Assembly (NCBI GenBank): GCA_029098205.1
Contig: JAQXNW010000056.1
Span: 1 to 17,193, forward strand
From: Eubacteriales bacterium
Lineage (GTDB): Bacteria > Bacillota > Clostridia > Peptostreptococcales > Anaerovoracaceae
Reading direction: 5' to 3'
DNA: 17,193 nt
The notes beneath the pieces are model-generated. The model had not been told where the DNA came from, ran no database searches, and saw only the letters and a list, made by a program, of their open reading frames with translations. Positions 1-7,262 of the stretch are shown here, in pieces. Both the position numbers and the translations under genes were made by a program. Each line of letters opens with the position of its first letter. Within the stretch, counting starts at the first letter, position 1.

Positions 1-714
1 CTTGTCATCGTTGCGTTCTGCTTTTCCATGACCATCGGAGTATGCTGGGAATTTATTGAATTTACCTGTGATCATTTATTCGGACTTGATATGCAGAAGG
101 ATACAATCGTCCATATGATTTCGAGTACAAAGCTGAATCCAAACGGGCAGAAACCGGTAAAGATTTACCATATCCATCAGGTGATCGTGAACGGGAAGGA
201 TCTCGGCCTGGGCGGATACCTGGACATCGGGCTGATTGATACGATGAAGGATCTTTTTGTGAATTTCATCGGTGCGCTTGTTTTTTCGTTCATCGGATTT
301 TTCGCGCTTCATGGACGGAAAAAGTCCATGGAAATTTCAGAGAAATTCATCATTCACCGTAAGGGAGAAGAAACCGATTACCTCGCGCAGATGAAGGACC
401 AGCAGAAAGTGCAGGAGGCGCTCGGACGGATGGATGAAGAGGCCGGCGTGGATGAAAAGCTGGAATCCAGAAAAAAACGTCTGGAGGAATGGGAAAGCCG
501 TCTTCTTGCGTGGGAAAAGCAGCTGGAACTGAACGACCTGGAAGCCGCGAAGGCATTAAAAAAGTCTCTGCATTCAGATGAGAACGCGGCGTCCTCCGGG
601 CTTTCGGACGTGCCGGAGGACGGTGAAAAGCCGCTGACCGCTGAATTTGAAAAGCCCTTGCAGTCTGAAAAATCCCTGCAGAAAGAGAAAGATATTAATG
701 GGAAGAAATCATAG
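1..714 (+). CDS. Membrane protein, YjdF/DUF2238-like, with coiled-coil tail (5' partial)
   Basis: The frame is open to the first base of the window, so the N-terminus lies upstream; the first internal ATG (28) falls inside a hydrophobic helix and is probably not the start. Visible parts are one membrane segment containing a WEFIEFTCDHLFG stretch, a soluble stretch, and a second membrane segment (about nt 241-318) beginning DTMKDLFVNFIGAL. The W-E-x-x-E-F, D-x-x-F-G and D-T-M-x-D-L pattern resembles the YjdF/DUF2238 integral membrane family, whose function is not established. After about nt 320 the protein turns into a highly charged Glu/Lys/Arg region, with a likely coiled coil at about nt 400-560 and a Ser/Glu/Lys-rich end. 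The family match is from memory and moderate; the coiled-coil tail is unusual for it. The gene overlaps the phosphatase gene downstream, so the two are probably co-expressed. Confidence 0.65.
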   Translation, partial: LVIVAFCFSMTIGVCWEFIEFTCDHLFGLDMQKDTIVHMISSTKLNPNGQKPVKIYHIHQVIVNGKDLGLGGYLDIGLIDTMKDLFVNFIGALVFSFIGFFALHGRKKSMEISEKFIIHRKGEETDYLAQMKDQQKVQEALGRMDEEAGVDEKLESRKKRLEEWESRLLAWEKQLELNDLEAAKALKKSLHSDENAASSGLSDVPEDGEKPLTAEFEKPLQSEKSLQKEKDINGKKS

Positions 715-1201
715 GCGCTACGATGCGTTTTACCAGGAAATAAGCCGGCCGTTTCGGAGCGGGCACAGGCCGGAGGTGCTTCTGGCGGCGGAACGGATCT
801 TGACCGGAATTATGTATGTGGCATATCCGCTTCTCCTTGTCTATCTGCTTCTTCGAAGGCCGGAAGAGCTTATCCGGGCGATTCTGATTCCGGGAGTGAG
901 TTTTCTCATTCTCACTGCAGTCCGGAAGAAAATAAACCGGCCAAGGCCATACGAAACCTGGGATATCCAGCCGCTGATTCCCCGGTCAAAAAAAGGAGAG
1001 TCCATGCCGAGCCGCCATGTCTTTTCGACGGCAGTGATCGCGATGGCGTATCTGTTTTATTTTCCGGGATTCGGAATTGCTTTCCTGATCATCGGGCTTG
1101 CAGCGGCCTTGATTCGTGTGATCGCGGGAATCCATTATCCGTCGGATGCCGCGGTCGGATACGCGGCCGGCGTATTGGCAGGGATCCTGTTTTTCGTTTG
1201 A
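698..1201 (+). CDS. PAP2-type phosphatase, integral membrane
   Basis: A 167-residue membrane protein with the three PAP2 (type 2 phosphatidic acid phosphatase) signatures. Motif 1 is R76-x6-R83-P84, motif 2 is P104-S105-R106-H107 and motif 3 is R140-x5-H146-x3-D150. H107 is the expected acid/base and H146 the phosphohistidine nucleophile, with D150 orienting it. Hydrophobic stretches flank these motifs (about 35-52, 60-75, 110-140 and 150-167), as expected for a short bacterial family member acting on lipid phosphates or undecaprenyl pyrophosphate at the membrane; the substrate cannot be read from sequence. Motif 2 has Arg where PSGH is commonest. The start is set at ATG 698, overlapping the upstream gene by 17 bases. 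The longer frame from 647 adds 17 basic residues unlike the family and buries the start deeper in the upstream gene. Confidence 0.85.
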   Translation: MGRNHRRYDAFYQEISRPFRSGHRPEVLLAAERILTGIMYVAYPLLLVYLLLRRPEELIRAILIPGVSFLILTAVRKKINRPRPYETWDIQPLIPRSKKGESMPSRHVFSTAVIAMAYLFYFPGFGIAFLIIGLAAALIRVIAGIHYPSDAAVGYAAGVLAGILFFV

Positions 1202-1234
1202 AATCCGCAGCTTTCATACATCGCTGAATACCAG

Positions 1235-1263
1235 TTGACACGGTTTTTTGTGTGCGTTATAAT
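1235..1263 (+). promoter_or_regulatory. Consensus sigma-A promoter of the marR-ABC operon
   Basis: A perfect TTGACA (1235-1240) is followed by a 17-base spacer and a perfect TATAAT (1258-1263). Transcription should start around 1270, within the left arm of the large palindrome that follows. Nothing between the PAP2 stop codon (1201) and this promoter looks like a strong terminator, so some read-through from upstream is possible. Confidence 0.88.
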
Positions 1264-1264
1264 T

Positions 1265-1319
1265 ACTTTCACTTGCGAATATTTAACAACGTTAATTATT
1301 CGCAGGTGAAAGTTTTTTT
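1265..1319 (+). promoter_or_regulatory. Long palindrome with T run: probable MarR operator and/or start-site hairpin
   Basis: Two 23-base arms (1265-1287 and 1291-1313) flank a 3-base centre (1288-1290). 21 of 23 positions pair by Watson-Crick rules, one more is a G-T pair (1273/1305), and one is a mismatch (1282/1296). Seven T residues (1313-1319) follow. The element starts two bases after the -10 box and covers the expected start point. It is therefore placed to block polymerase if a dimeric regulator such as the MarR protein just downstream binds it. As RNA, the transcript from about +1 would form a long hairpin followed by U residues, resembling an intrinsic terminator. Operator function is inferred; the symmetry is seen directly. 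Confidence 0.75.
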
Positions 1320-1420
1320 ATTGGAAAATATTTGTTTATGGATCGCAGGATCCGCGCAGAACCTGCGAAATGAATGATGCCGGACGCGGAGAACAGTGCA
1401 GAAGCGGACGCGGAAACAGA

Positions 1421-1428
1421 AGAGAGGG
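1421..1428 (+). promoter_or_regulatory. Ribosome binding site supporting a TTG start for the MarR gene
   Basis: The purine run AGAGAGGG lies 7 bases before TTG 1436. No comparable Shine-Dalgarno sequence precedes ATG 1370, the longest possible start in this frame. Confidence 0.45.
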
Positions 1429-1435
1429 AATTTGT

Positions 1436-2044
1436 TTGGAGGACATACTGGTTGAACTGGCCCGTTCGGTTCATCAATTTCGGAAGCTCAGGCATAAGCT
1501 TCTGATGAACGGTATGATGGATCGGGAAATCGATACGCTTTTAGTGATCCGAAAACTTCGGGAAAGATCCGGATGCGGACGCGTCCGGGTTTCTGATATC
1601 GCGAGGATGCTTGAAATTCCGGCGCCGGGGGTGTCCAGGATGCTGCGGAATCTGGAGCAGAACGGCTGGATCGTTCGGGAGACCGATCCGGCGGACCGCC
1701 GGATCACATTGGTCCGGATTACGCCGCAGGGGGAGAAGGTGCTGGATACGAAGCGGAAGGACTTTGACGCATTTCTTGGTGAACTTGCGGATCGGATCGG
1801 ACATGAAAAAATTCAGGAACTGATCCGTATGAATAATGAAATGTATCAGGAAGCAGAACGCCTTATTGAAGAGCGTTTTTTAAACGGCTGCTGCGGACAC
1901 GCCCCGCAGGATTCGCGAAAGGCTTTGTCCAGTGCCGGAGATGGCAGGGCGATTCCGGAAAAGCAGAAAAACAGGGATTCCAAGAATGCGCCGGAGAGAA
2001 TAAACTCCGGAGAGCCGATGGAATCTAAGAGGAGGAACGGATGA
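1436..2044 (+). CDS. MarR-family transcriptional regulator
   Basis: A 202-residue winged-helix DNA-binding protein (from TTG 1436) likely to repress the exporter genes after it. An N-terminal dimerisation helix (residues 4-25) precedes the winged helix at about 50-95. Its recognition region is VSDIARMLEIPAPGVSRMLRN (split around P62), and the wing holds the typical DPADRR turn (84-89) followed by ITLVRITPQG. The last 50 residues or so, after about 153, are a low-complexity charged tail with a CC pair that ordinary MarR proteins of about 145 residues lack. The start is uncertain: ATG 1370 would add 22 Gly/Arg-rich residues without a ribosome binding site, whereas TTG 1436 has one and begins close to the family's usual N-terminus. 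The stop overlaps the next gene's ATG (ATGA at 2041-2044), implying coupled translation. The palindrome at 1265-1313 is its probable operator. Confidence 0.88.
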   Translation: MEDILVELARSVHQFRKLRHKLLMNGMMDREIDTLLVIRKLRERSGCGRVRVSDIARMLEIPAPGVSRMLRNLEQNGWIVRETDPADRRITLVRITPQGEKVLDTKRKDFDAFLGELADRIGHEKIQELIRMNNEMYQEAERLIEERFLNGCCGHAPQDSRKALSSAGDGRAIPEKQKNRDSKNAPERINSGEPMESKRRNG

Positions 2045-4506
2045 AATATCTGATACGGAACCTGAAACCGTATGCATGGCTTGTCGTTTTGATCGCGGTG
2101 TTCCTTGCCGTGCAGGGATTCAGCGAGATGTCGATGCCGACGTATACGCAGAATATCATCGATACAGGCATTCAGAACCGCGGAATCGAACACATTCTCC
2201 CGACGAAAACGACCGCGGAAGAATATGAGGAAGCGCAGATTTTTATGAATGCTTCCCAGAAGAAGCAGTGGAAGGCGGCTTATAAAAAATCCGGGAAAAA
2301 TTATGTACGGAAAAATCTGAACGATGAGAAGCTGGAGAGTCTGGACGATAAGCTTCTGACGCCGATTGTGCTTTCGTATCGGCTTGGACATACGACGCCG
2401 TCGTCTTTTCGGAAGATGATGAAGCAGCAGGTCAAGCAGATTGCGGAGGCGAAGAAAAAGGCTGCCGCATCCGGTGCGGCGGGCGCATCCGGGGCTTCGG
2501 CCGGAATATCCCAAAGCCAGGCGGCTGCGAACCAGGCGGCCGCAAATCAGGCAGGAGCTTCGAATCAGGCGGCTCTTCTTTCTTTGATGCAGGATCCGGA
2601 CGCGTTTCTTAAGAAAATCGATTCGATGTCCGTGAAGGAGCTTGCGGATCTGTTCCAGCTGGATGTGAAGACATTCAAGGCAAAGGACGAGAACGGAAAG
2701 ACGCACACCTATGTGGACATCCGGCCGGCGATGCAGCAGCTCATTGACAATGGGCAGATGTCCGAAAGCACGATCAGGACGATGCGCGATCAGATGAATA
2801 AAACCGTGAAGACGACGGGAAGCCAGACGATGAAGTCGATGGCGATCCGATACGCCTATGATGCGGAGAAGAGCGCGGGCGTCGATGTGGACGCGGCGCA
2901 GATTTCCTATCTCTGGGTCTGCGGACGGAAGATGATCGGAATGGCGTTTCTGATGGTGCTGGCGGCGGTCTTTGTCTCGTATTACGCGTCCAAGGTCGGC
3001 GCGGCTGTCGGCCGGGATCTCCGCGCGAAGGTCTTCGGAAATGTCATTCATTATTCCAATGCGGAAATTGACCGTTTCCAGACATCGTCTCTGATTACGC
3101 GGGCGACGAACGACGTGCAGCAGGTGCAGATGGTCACGACGATGATGCTTCGGATGGTTCTTTACGCGCCGGTGCTCGGAATCTGGGGCATCGTGAAGGT
3201 CTATCAGACGCACGCAAATATGAGCTGGGTGATTCTTCTCGGCGTCGCGGTGATTATGGCCTTCGTTCTTACACTGATGAAGATCGCCATGCCGAAGTTC
3301 AAAATCATGCAGACCTTGGTGGATAAGCTGAACGGCGTATCTCGTGAAATTCTTACCGGTCTTATGGTAATTCGGGCTTTCGGCCGTCAGAAGAAAGAGG
3401 AAGAGCGCTTCGATGAAGCGAACACGGATCTGATGCGGACGCAGCTGTTTACAAACCGTGTCATGACGTTCATGATGCCGAGCATGATGCTGATCATGAA
3501 CGGACTCGCGGTTCTGATCACATGGGTCGCGTCGCACCGTGTAAATGACGGAACGCTGCAGGTCGGCGCAATGACCGCGTTTATCACATACGCGATGATC
3601 ATTATTTCTTCCTTTATGTTGATTACGGTTATGTCGATCGTTCTCCCGAGAGCCGGCGTCGCTGCGGAGCGGATCGATGAAGTCTGCCGGACAGAAACGA
3701 CGGTCTTCAACCGCGAAAATGCGCACGATGTAAAAACGGTTCAGGGCGAACTAGTTTTCGATCATGTCGATTTCAAGTATCCGGGCGCAGAGGAGAATGT
3801 GCTGAGCGATATCAGCTTCACGGCGAAACCGGGTGAGACAACCGCGATTATCGGAAGCACCGGATCTGGAAAGAGCACGCTTGTGAATCTGATTCCCCGG
3901 TTTTATGATGTGACGGGCGGAAAGATCACGCTGGACGGAACGGATATCCGGGATCTTACGCTGCATTCGCTCCGGGATCAGATCGGCTTTGTCCCGCAGA
4001 AGGGAATTCTTTTCTCGGGCAGCATCGCGGAAAACATCCGGTACGGAAGGCCGGATGCGTCCATGGAAGAAGTGGAGCGTGCCGCGAAGATCGCGCAGGC
4101 GGAGGAATTCATCGAGGACAAAGATGAAAAGTACGACAGCTGGATTTCGCAGGGCGGAAGCAACGTGTCCGGAGGACAGAAGCAGCGCCTCGCGATTGCG
4201 AGGGCGATCGCGAAAAGGCCGGGAATCCTGGTCTTTGACGACAGCTTCTCCGCTTTGGATATGAAGACCGATGCGAAGCTCCGTGAAGTATTGGCGGAAG
4301 AGGAAAAGAATACAACGAGGATCGTTGTCGCGCAGCGGATCAGCACGATTCTGAACGCGGAGCAGATTATTGTCTTAGATGATGGAAAAATCGCAGGATG
4401 CGGTACGAATCAGGAGCTTCTTGATTCCTGTCCGGTTTACCAGGAGATCGCGTCTTCGCAGCTTTCTGAGAAAGAACTGGAGGCGATGCGTAATGGCAGA
4501 AAATAA
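2041..4506 (+). CDS. ABC exporter subunit (permease-ATPase half-transporter) with degenerate ATP site and large extracellular insert
   Basis: An 821-residue half-transporter of the multidrug/lipid exporter type, forming a heterodimer with the next gene product. TM1 is near residues 8-28. An insert of about 240 residues (about 45-285) separates it from TM2 (about 295-320), where the partner has only a few dozen residues. The insert contains an Ala/Gln/Ser/Gly-rich low-complexity stretch (about 139-177) and is predicted outside the cell. The ATPase domain has Walker A G605-T613 (K611), Q-loop Q653, signature VSGGQ (709-713) and Walker B D733. The catalytic Glu position is Asp (D734) and the switch His is Gln (Q765), the pattern of the non-hydrolysing site in heterodimeric exporters such as TM287/288, BmrCD and LmrCD. 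RBS GGAGG lies at 2031-2035, and the start overlaps the MarR stop codon. The substrate is unknown. Confidence 0.93.
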   Translation: MKYLIRNLKPYAWLVVLIAVFLAVQGFSEMSMPTYTQNIIDTGIQNRGIEHILPTKTTAEEYEEAQIFMNASQKKQWKAAYKKSGKNYVRKNLNDEKLESLDDKLLTPIVLSYRLGHTTPSSFRKMMKQQVKQIAEAKKKAAASGAAGASGASAGISQSQAAANQAAANQAGASNQAALLSLMQDPDAFLKKIDSMSVKELADLFQLDVKTFKAKDENGKTHTYVDIRPAMQQLIDNGQMSESTIRTMRDQMNKTVKTTGSQTMKSMAIRYAYDAEKSAGVDVDAAQISYLWVCGRKMIGMAFLMVLAAVFVSYYASKVGAAVGRDLRAKVFGNVIHYSNAEIDRFQTSSLITRATNDVQQVQMVTTMMLRMVLYAPVLGIWGIVKVYQTHANMSWVILLGVAVIMAFVLTLMKIAMPKFKIMQTLVDKLNGVSREILTGLMVIRAFGRQKKEEERFDEANTDLMRTQLFTNRVMTFMMPSMMLIMNGLAVLITWVASHRVNDGTLQVGAMTAFITYAMIIISSFMLITVMSIVLPRAGVAAERIDEVCRTETTVFNRENAHDVKTVQGELVFDHVDFKYPGAEENVLSDISFTAKPGETTAIIGSTGSGKSTLVNLIPRFYDVTGGKITLDGTDIRDLTLHSLRDQIGFVPQKGILFSGSIAENIRYGRPDASMEEVERAAKIAQAEEFIEDKDEKYDSWISQGGSNVSGGQKQRLAIARAIAKRPGILVFDDSFSALDMKTDAKLREVLAEEEKNTTRIVVAQRISTILNAEQIIVLDDGKIAGCGTNQELLDSCPVYQEIASSQLSEKELEAMRNGRK
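4479..4483 (+). promoter_or_regulatory. Ribosome binding site fixing the start of the second ABC subunit
   Basis: GGAGG inside the end of the upstream gene lies 9 bases before ATG 4493. It supports that start over the longer frame beginning at 4379, whose extra 38 residues are Arg-rich and overlap the conserved end of the first subunit. Confidence 0.7.
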
Positions 4507-6364
4507 CATGCGGGAACAAAGTGCAGCGCGCCGTCCGCATACTCCCCCGCGCCGCGGTCCGCACGGAGGAATGGGCCCGGTTGAAAAGCCGAAGAATTTC
4601 AAGAAGTCCATGGGACAGCTGATTCGGTATATCGGGAAGTATAAGCCGGCGGTCATTGTTGTGATGATTTTCGCGGCGGCCTCCACGGTATTCAATGTCA
4701 TGGGACCGAAGATCATGGGGCATGCCACCACGGAGCTCGCGAACGGTCTTATGCGGAAAATCCTGGGTACCGGCGGCATCGATTTCGGGAAGATCGGAAG
4801 GATCCTGCTGTTTACCCTGGCCCTTTACCTGGTCGCGTCGGCGTTCAACCTGATCCAGGGCTGGATTATGACGAACGTGACCCAGAAGATCGTGTACCGG
4901 ATGCGTCGGGAGATTGCGGAAAAAATCAACCGCATGCCGATGAAGTATTTCGAGAGCCACCAGTACGGCGATGTGCTTTCCCGGATCACGAACGATGTGG
5001 ATACGCTCGGAATGGGACTGAACCAGAGCATCACGACGATTATTACATCCATTGCGACCCTGGTCGGCGCGGTTGTGATGATGCTGACGATTTCGGGGCT
5101 TATGACGCTGATCGCGATTATCGTCATCCCGGTGTCCGTGCTGTTTGTCTTTCTGATTGTGCGTTTTTCGCAGAAATACTTCAAGCAGCAGCAGAACGCG
5201 CTTGGAAAAATCAACGGTCAGGTGGAGGAAAACTTTGCGGGGCAGCTGGTGATTCAGGCCTTTAACCGGGAAGATGCTGTCATAAAGGAATTTGGCGATA
5301 CGAACGGGGTACTTTATGAATCCGCGTGGAAATCGCAGTTTATATCCGGAATCATGATGCCGGCGATGAACTTTGTCAGCTACCTGGGATACGCGGGCGT
5401 CGCAATCTCCGGCGGCATGCTCGCGATTCAGGGAAAGATCGGCGTCGGCGACATTCAGGCTTTCATTCAGTATGTGAACAATATGAAGCAGCCTTTGTCC
5501 CAGATCGCGCAGGTTATGAACCAGGTGCAGTCGATGACGGCCGCGGCGGAGCGTGTGTTCGAGTTCCTGAATGAAGAGGAAACGGAGCTTACGGTTGAAA
5601 ATCCGGCTGTGCTTCCGGAGGATGCGGAGCGGAGCGTCCGGTTCGAGCATGTTAAGTTCGGATACAATCCGGAGCAGGTGATTATTCATGACTTCTCGGC
5701 GGATGTGAAGCCGGGGCAGAAGATCGCCATCGTCGGTCCGACCGGTGCGGGAAAGACGACCATCGTGAAGCTCCTGATGCGGTTCTACGATGTGGACGGC
5801 GGTGCCATTTATCTGAACGGACGGGATATCCGGGAATTCAACCGGCTGGATCTTCGAAACAATTTCGCGATGGTGCTGCAGGATACATGGCTGTTCTCCG
5901 GAACGATCCGGGAAAACATCCGCTACGGACGGCTTGACGCTACGGATGAAGAGGTCGAGAGGGCGGCAAAGGCTGCTTACGCGGATCATTTCATCCGGAC
6001 TCTCCCGGGCGGGTACGATATGGTTCTGAATGAAGAGGCCTCGAACGTGTCGCAGGGGCAGAAGCAGCTCCTCACGATCGCGCGGGCGATGCTTGCGGAT
6101 CGGAAAATCCTCATTCTGGATGAAGCGACGTCTTCCGTGGATACGCGTACGGAACGTCTGATTCAGAGCGCGATGGACAGGCTGATGAAAGGGCGTACCA
6201 GCTTCGTGATCGCCCATCGCCTTTCTACGATACGTAATGCAGATCTCATTCTTGTCATGAACCATGGCGATATCGTGGAGCAGGGAACACATGACGAGCT
6301 TCTTGCTGCCGGCGGGTTCTACGCGGATCTTTATAACAGTCAGTTCGCGGATGAAGAAGAATAG
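4493..6364 (+). CDS. ABC exporter subunit (permease-ATPase half-transporter) with catalytic ATP site residues
   Basis: A 623-residue partner of the preceding half-transporter. A short Pro/Arg-rich cytoplasmic start leads into six expected membrane helices (about residues 45-330), and the coupling-helix region includes MPMKYFESHQYGDVLSRITND. The ATPase domain has Walker A G415-T422 (K421), Q-loop Q463, signature VSQGQ (519-523), Walker B D543 with catalytic E544, and switch H575. This subunit therefore supplies the active Walker B Glu and His that the first subunit lacks. Its signature deviates from LSGGQ at the third position, as expected for the motif that faces the partner's degenerate site. 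The gene overlaps the first by 14 bases, so translation is coupled. Together with the MarR gene it forms a regulated efflux operon; a drug, peptide or lipid could be the substrate and the sequence does not say which. Confidence 0.95.
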   Translation: MAENNMREQSAARRPHTPPRRGPHGGMGPVEKPKNFKKSMGQLIRYIGKYKPAVIVVMIFAAASTVFNVMGPKIMGHATTELANGLMRKILGTGGIDFGKIGRILLFTLALYLVASAFNLIQGWIMTNVTQKIVYRMRREIAEKINRMPMKYFESHQYGDVLSRITNDVDTLGMGLNQSITTIITSIATLVGAVVMMLTISGLMTLIAIIVIPVSVLFVFLIVRFSQKYFKQQQNALGKINGQVEENFAGQLVIQAFNREDAVIKEFGDTNGVLYESAWKSQFISGIMMPAMNFVSYLGYAGVAISGGMLAIQGKIGVGDIQAFIQYVNNMKQPLSQIAQVMNQVQSMTAAAERVFEFLNEEETELTVENPAVLPEDAERSVRFEHVKFGYNPEQVIIHDFSADVKPGQKIAIVGPTGAGKTTIVKLLMRFYDVDGGAIYLNGRDIREFNRLDLRNNFAMVLQDTWLFSGTIRENIRYGRLDATDEEVERAAKAAYADHFIRTLPGGYDMVLNEEASNVSQGQKQLLTIARAMLADRKILILDEATSSVDTRTERLIQSAMDRLMKGRTSFVIAHRLSTIRNADLILVMNHGDIVEQGTHDELLAAGGFYADLYNSQFADEEE

Positions 6365-6418
6365 TTTTTCGGATTCAATCCTGGAGCAGTTTGGATACAA
6401 TTGGATAAGAATGAATGA

Positions 6419-6455
6419 GTGATTAAGACGCAGGATGAATCCGTGTCTTAATCAC
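6419..6455 (+). terminator. Hairpin after the ABC operon (first of two)
   Basis: Arms 6419-6429 and 6445-6455 pair perfectly over 11 bases around a 15-base loop. No T run follows, so this may be a 3'-end-protecting structure or an upstream stem rather than a terminator itself. Confidence 0.5.
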
Positions 6456-6462
6456 GGCTGTC

Positions 6463-6498
6463 ACGGCGCGGAAGGTTTTCCGCGCCGTTTGCCTTTTT
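6463..6498 (+). terminator. Intrinsic terminator of the marR-ABC operon
   Basis: An 11-base GC-rich stem (6463-6473 with 6478-6488) encloses a 4-base loop and is followed by TTGCC and five T residues (6494-6498). It sits 99 bases after the stop of the second ABC subunit. Confidence 0.85.
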
Positions 6499-6517
6499 GG
6501 AAGAAGCAAGTTAAAAT
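6489..6517 (+). promoter_or_regulatory. Possible promoter of the MBL hydrolase-aminopeptidase pair
   Basis: TTGCCT (6489-6494), a 17-base spacer and TAAAAT (6512-6517) sit just downstream of the terminator stem and 40 bases before the hydrolase start. The -35 match is partial. Confidence 0.4.
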
Positions 6518-6556
6518 GAAGCTATATCACTTGAGAAATTAGAGGGGGCGATTTTT

Positions 6557-7222
6557 GTGAGACAGGATGTAGAAGAGGCTCTTCGCCGAATTCAGGTTCT
6601 GACGCACAGCAGCATCCGGATTTCAGCGGGTTCGGATGGTCCGGTGCTCTATCTGGATCCCTATGAAGTACAGGGTGAACCAAAGGATGCGGACGTGATT
6701 TTCTTTACGCATTCTCATTATGATCATTTTTCGCCGGATGATTTCCGGAAACTGATGAAAGAGGATACGATGTTCGTGATGCCGCAGTCGATGATAAAGG
6801 AAGCGGCGGAGGCGGGCATCACGGATTCCCGGATCGTTTCCGCAGAGCCGGGAGAATCCTCAGAGGTATGCGGGATTCCTGTTTTCGCGGTTCCGGCGTA
6901 TAACGTCGGGAAGAAATTTCATCCGAAGGAGAACCGATGGGTCGGATATCTCCTTTCGATTCACGGCGTCCGGATTTATGTTGCCGGTGACACGGACGCG
7001 AATCCGGAGAACCGGAATGTACTCTGCGATATCGCGCTGGTTCCGGCAGGGGGAACGTATACATTCACGCCGGAGGAAGCGGCGGATTTTGTGAATGAAA
7101 TACACCCGGAGGCGGCCATTCCGACGCATTACGGAACGGTCGCGGGGACGCCTGCGGACGGAAAGAAATTCGCGGCTCGGGTGAACCCGGACATAGCGGT
7201 GAAGCTTTGCCTGTTTCAATAG
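6557..7222 (+). CDS. Metallo-beta-lactamase-fold hydrolase
   Basis: A 221-residue soluble protein with the HxHxDH metal motif at H52-S-H54-Y-D56-H57, following a beta-strand ending in VIFFT. D144 in YVAGDTD is the expected bridging Asp, and H190 in IPTHYGT the C-terminal metal His. This matches the compact UlaG/YtkL-like branch of the superfamily, often annotated only as metal-dependent hydrolase, with a two-zinc or manganese site; the substrate is unknown. There is no signal peptide, so it is cytoplasmic. The start is GTG 6557, preceded by AGAGGGGG (6541-6548). The M18 aminopeptidase gene begins 40 bases after the stop with no terminator between, so the two are probably co-transcribed. A link between their substrates is speculative. 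Confidence 0.88.
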   Translation: MRQDVEEALRRIQVLTHSSIRISAGSDGPVLYLDPYEVQGEPKDADVIFFTHSHYDHFSPDDFRKLMKEDTMFVMPQSMIKEAAEAGITDSRIVSAEPGESSEVCGIPVFAVPAYNVGKKFHPKENRWVGYLLSIHGVRIYVAGDTDANPENRNVLCDIALVPAGGTYTFTPEEAADFVNEIHPEAAIPTHYGTVAGTPADGKKFAARVNPDIAVKLCLFQ

Positions 7223-7243
7223 AATTTGTTTGATCAATAGAAT
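7217..7243 (+). repeat. Short direct repeat between the hydrolase and aminopeptidase genes
   Basis: CAATAGAAT occurs at 7217-7225 and again at 7235-7243. The first copy contains the hydrolase stop codon. It looks like a small local duplication with no obvious function. Confidence 0.4.
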
Positions 7244-7262
7244 AAGAGGAGAATAACAATCA

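Noticed and set aside
1370..1435. N-terminal extension of the MarR protein from ATG 1370
   Set aside because: No ribosome binding site precedes it, and the extra residues are Gly/Arg-rich and unlike MarR N-termini. It cannot be fully excluded.
1846..3726. A 626-codon open frame on the - strand opposite the MarR and first ABC genes
   Set aside because: Its product is extremely rich in Arg, His and Asp with no recognisable motif, as expected for the complement of a real gene, and the + strand encodes unmistakable MarR and ABC exporter proteins.
4379..4492. N-terminal extension of the second ABC subunit
   Set aside because: ATG 4493 has a well-spaced GGAGG, and the extension is an out-of-frame reading of the first subunit's conserved C-terminus.
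4367..6400. A 677-codon open frame on the - strand opposite the second ABC gene
   Set aside because: Same Arg/His-rich composition and no start signal; the + strand carries a complete ABC exporter with all ATPase motifs.
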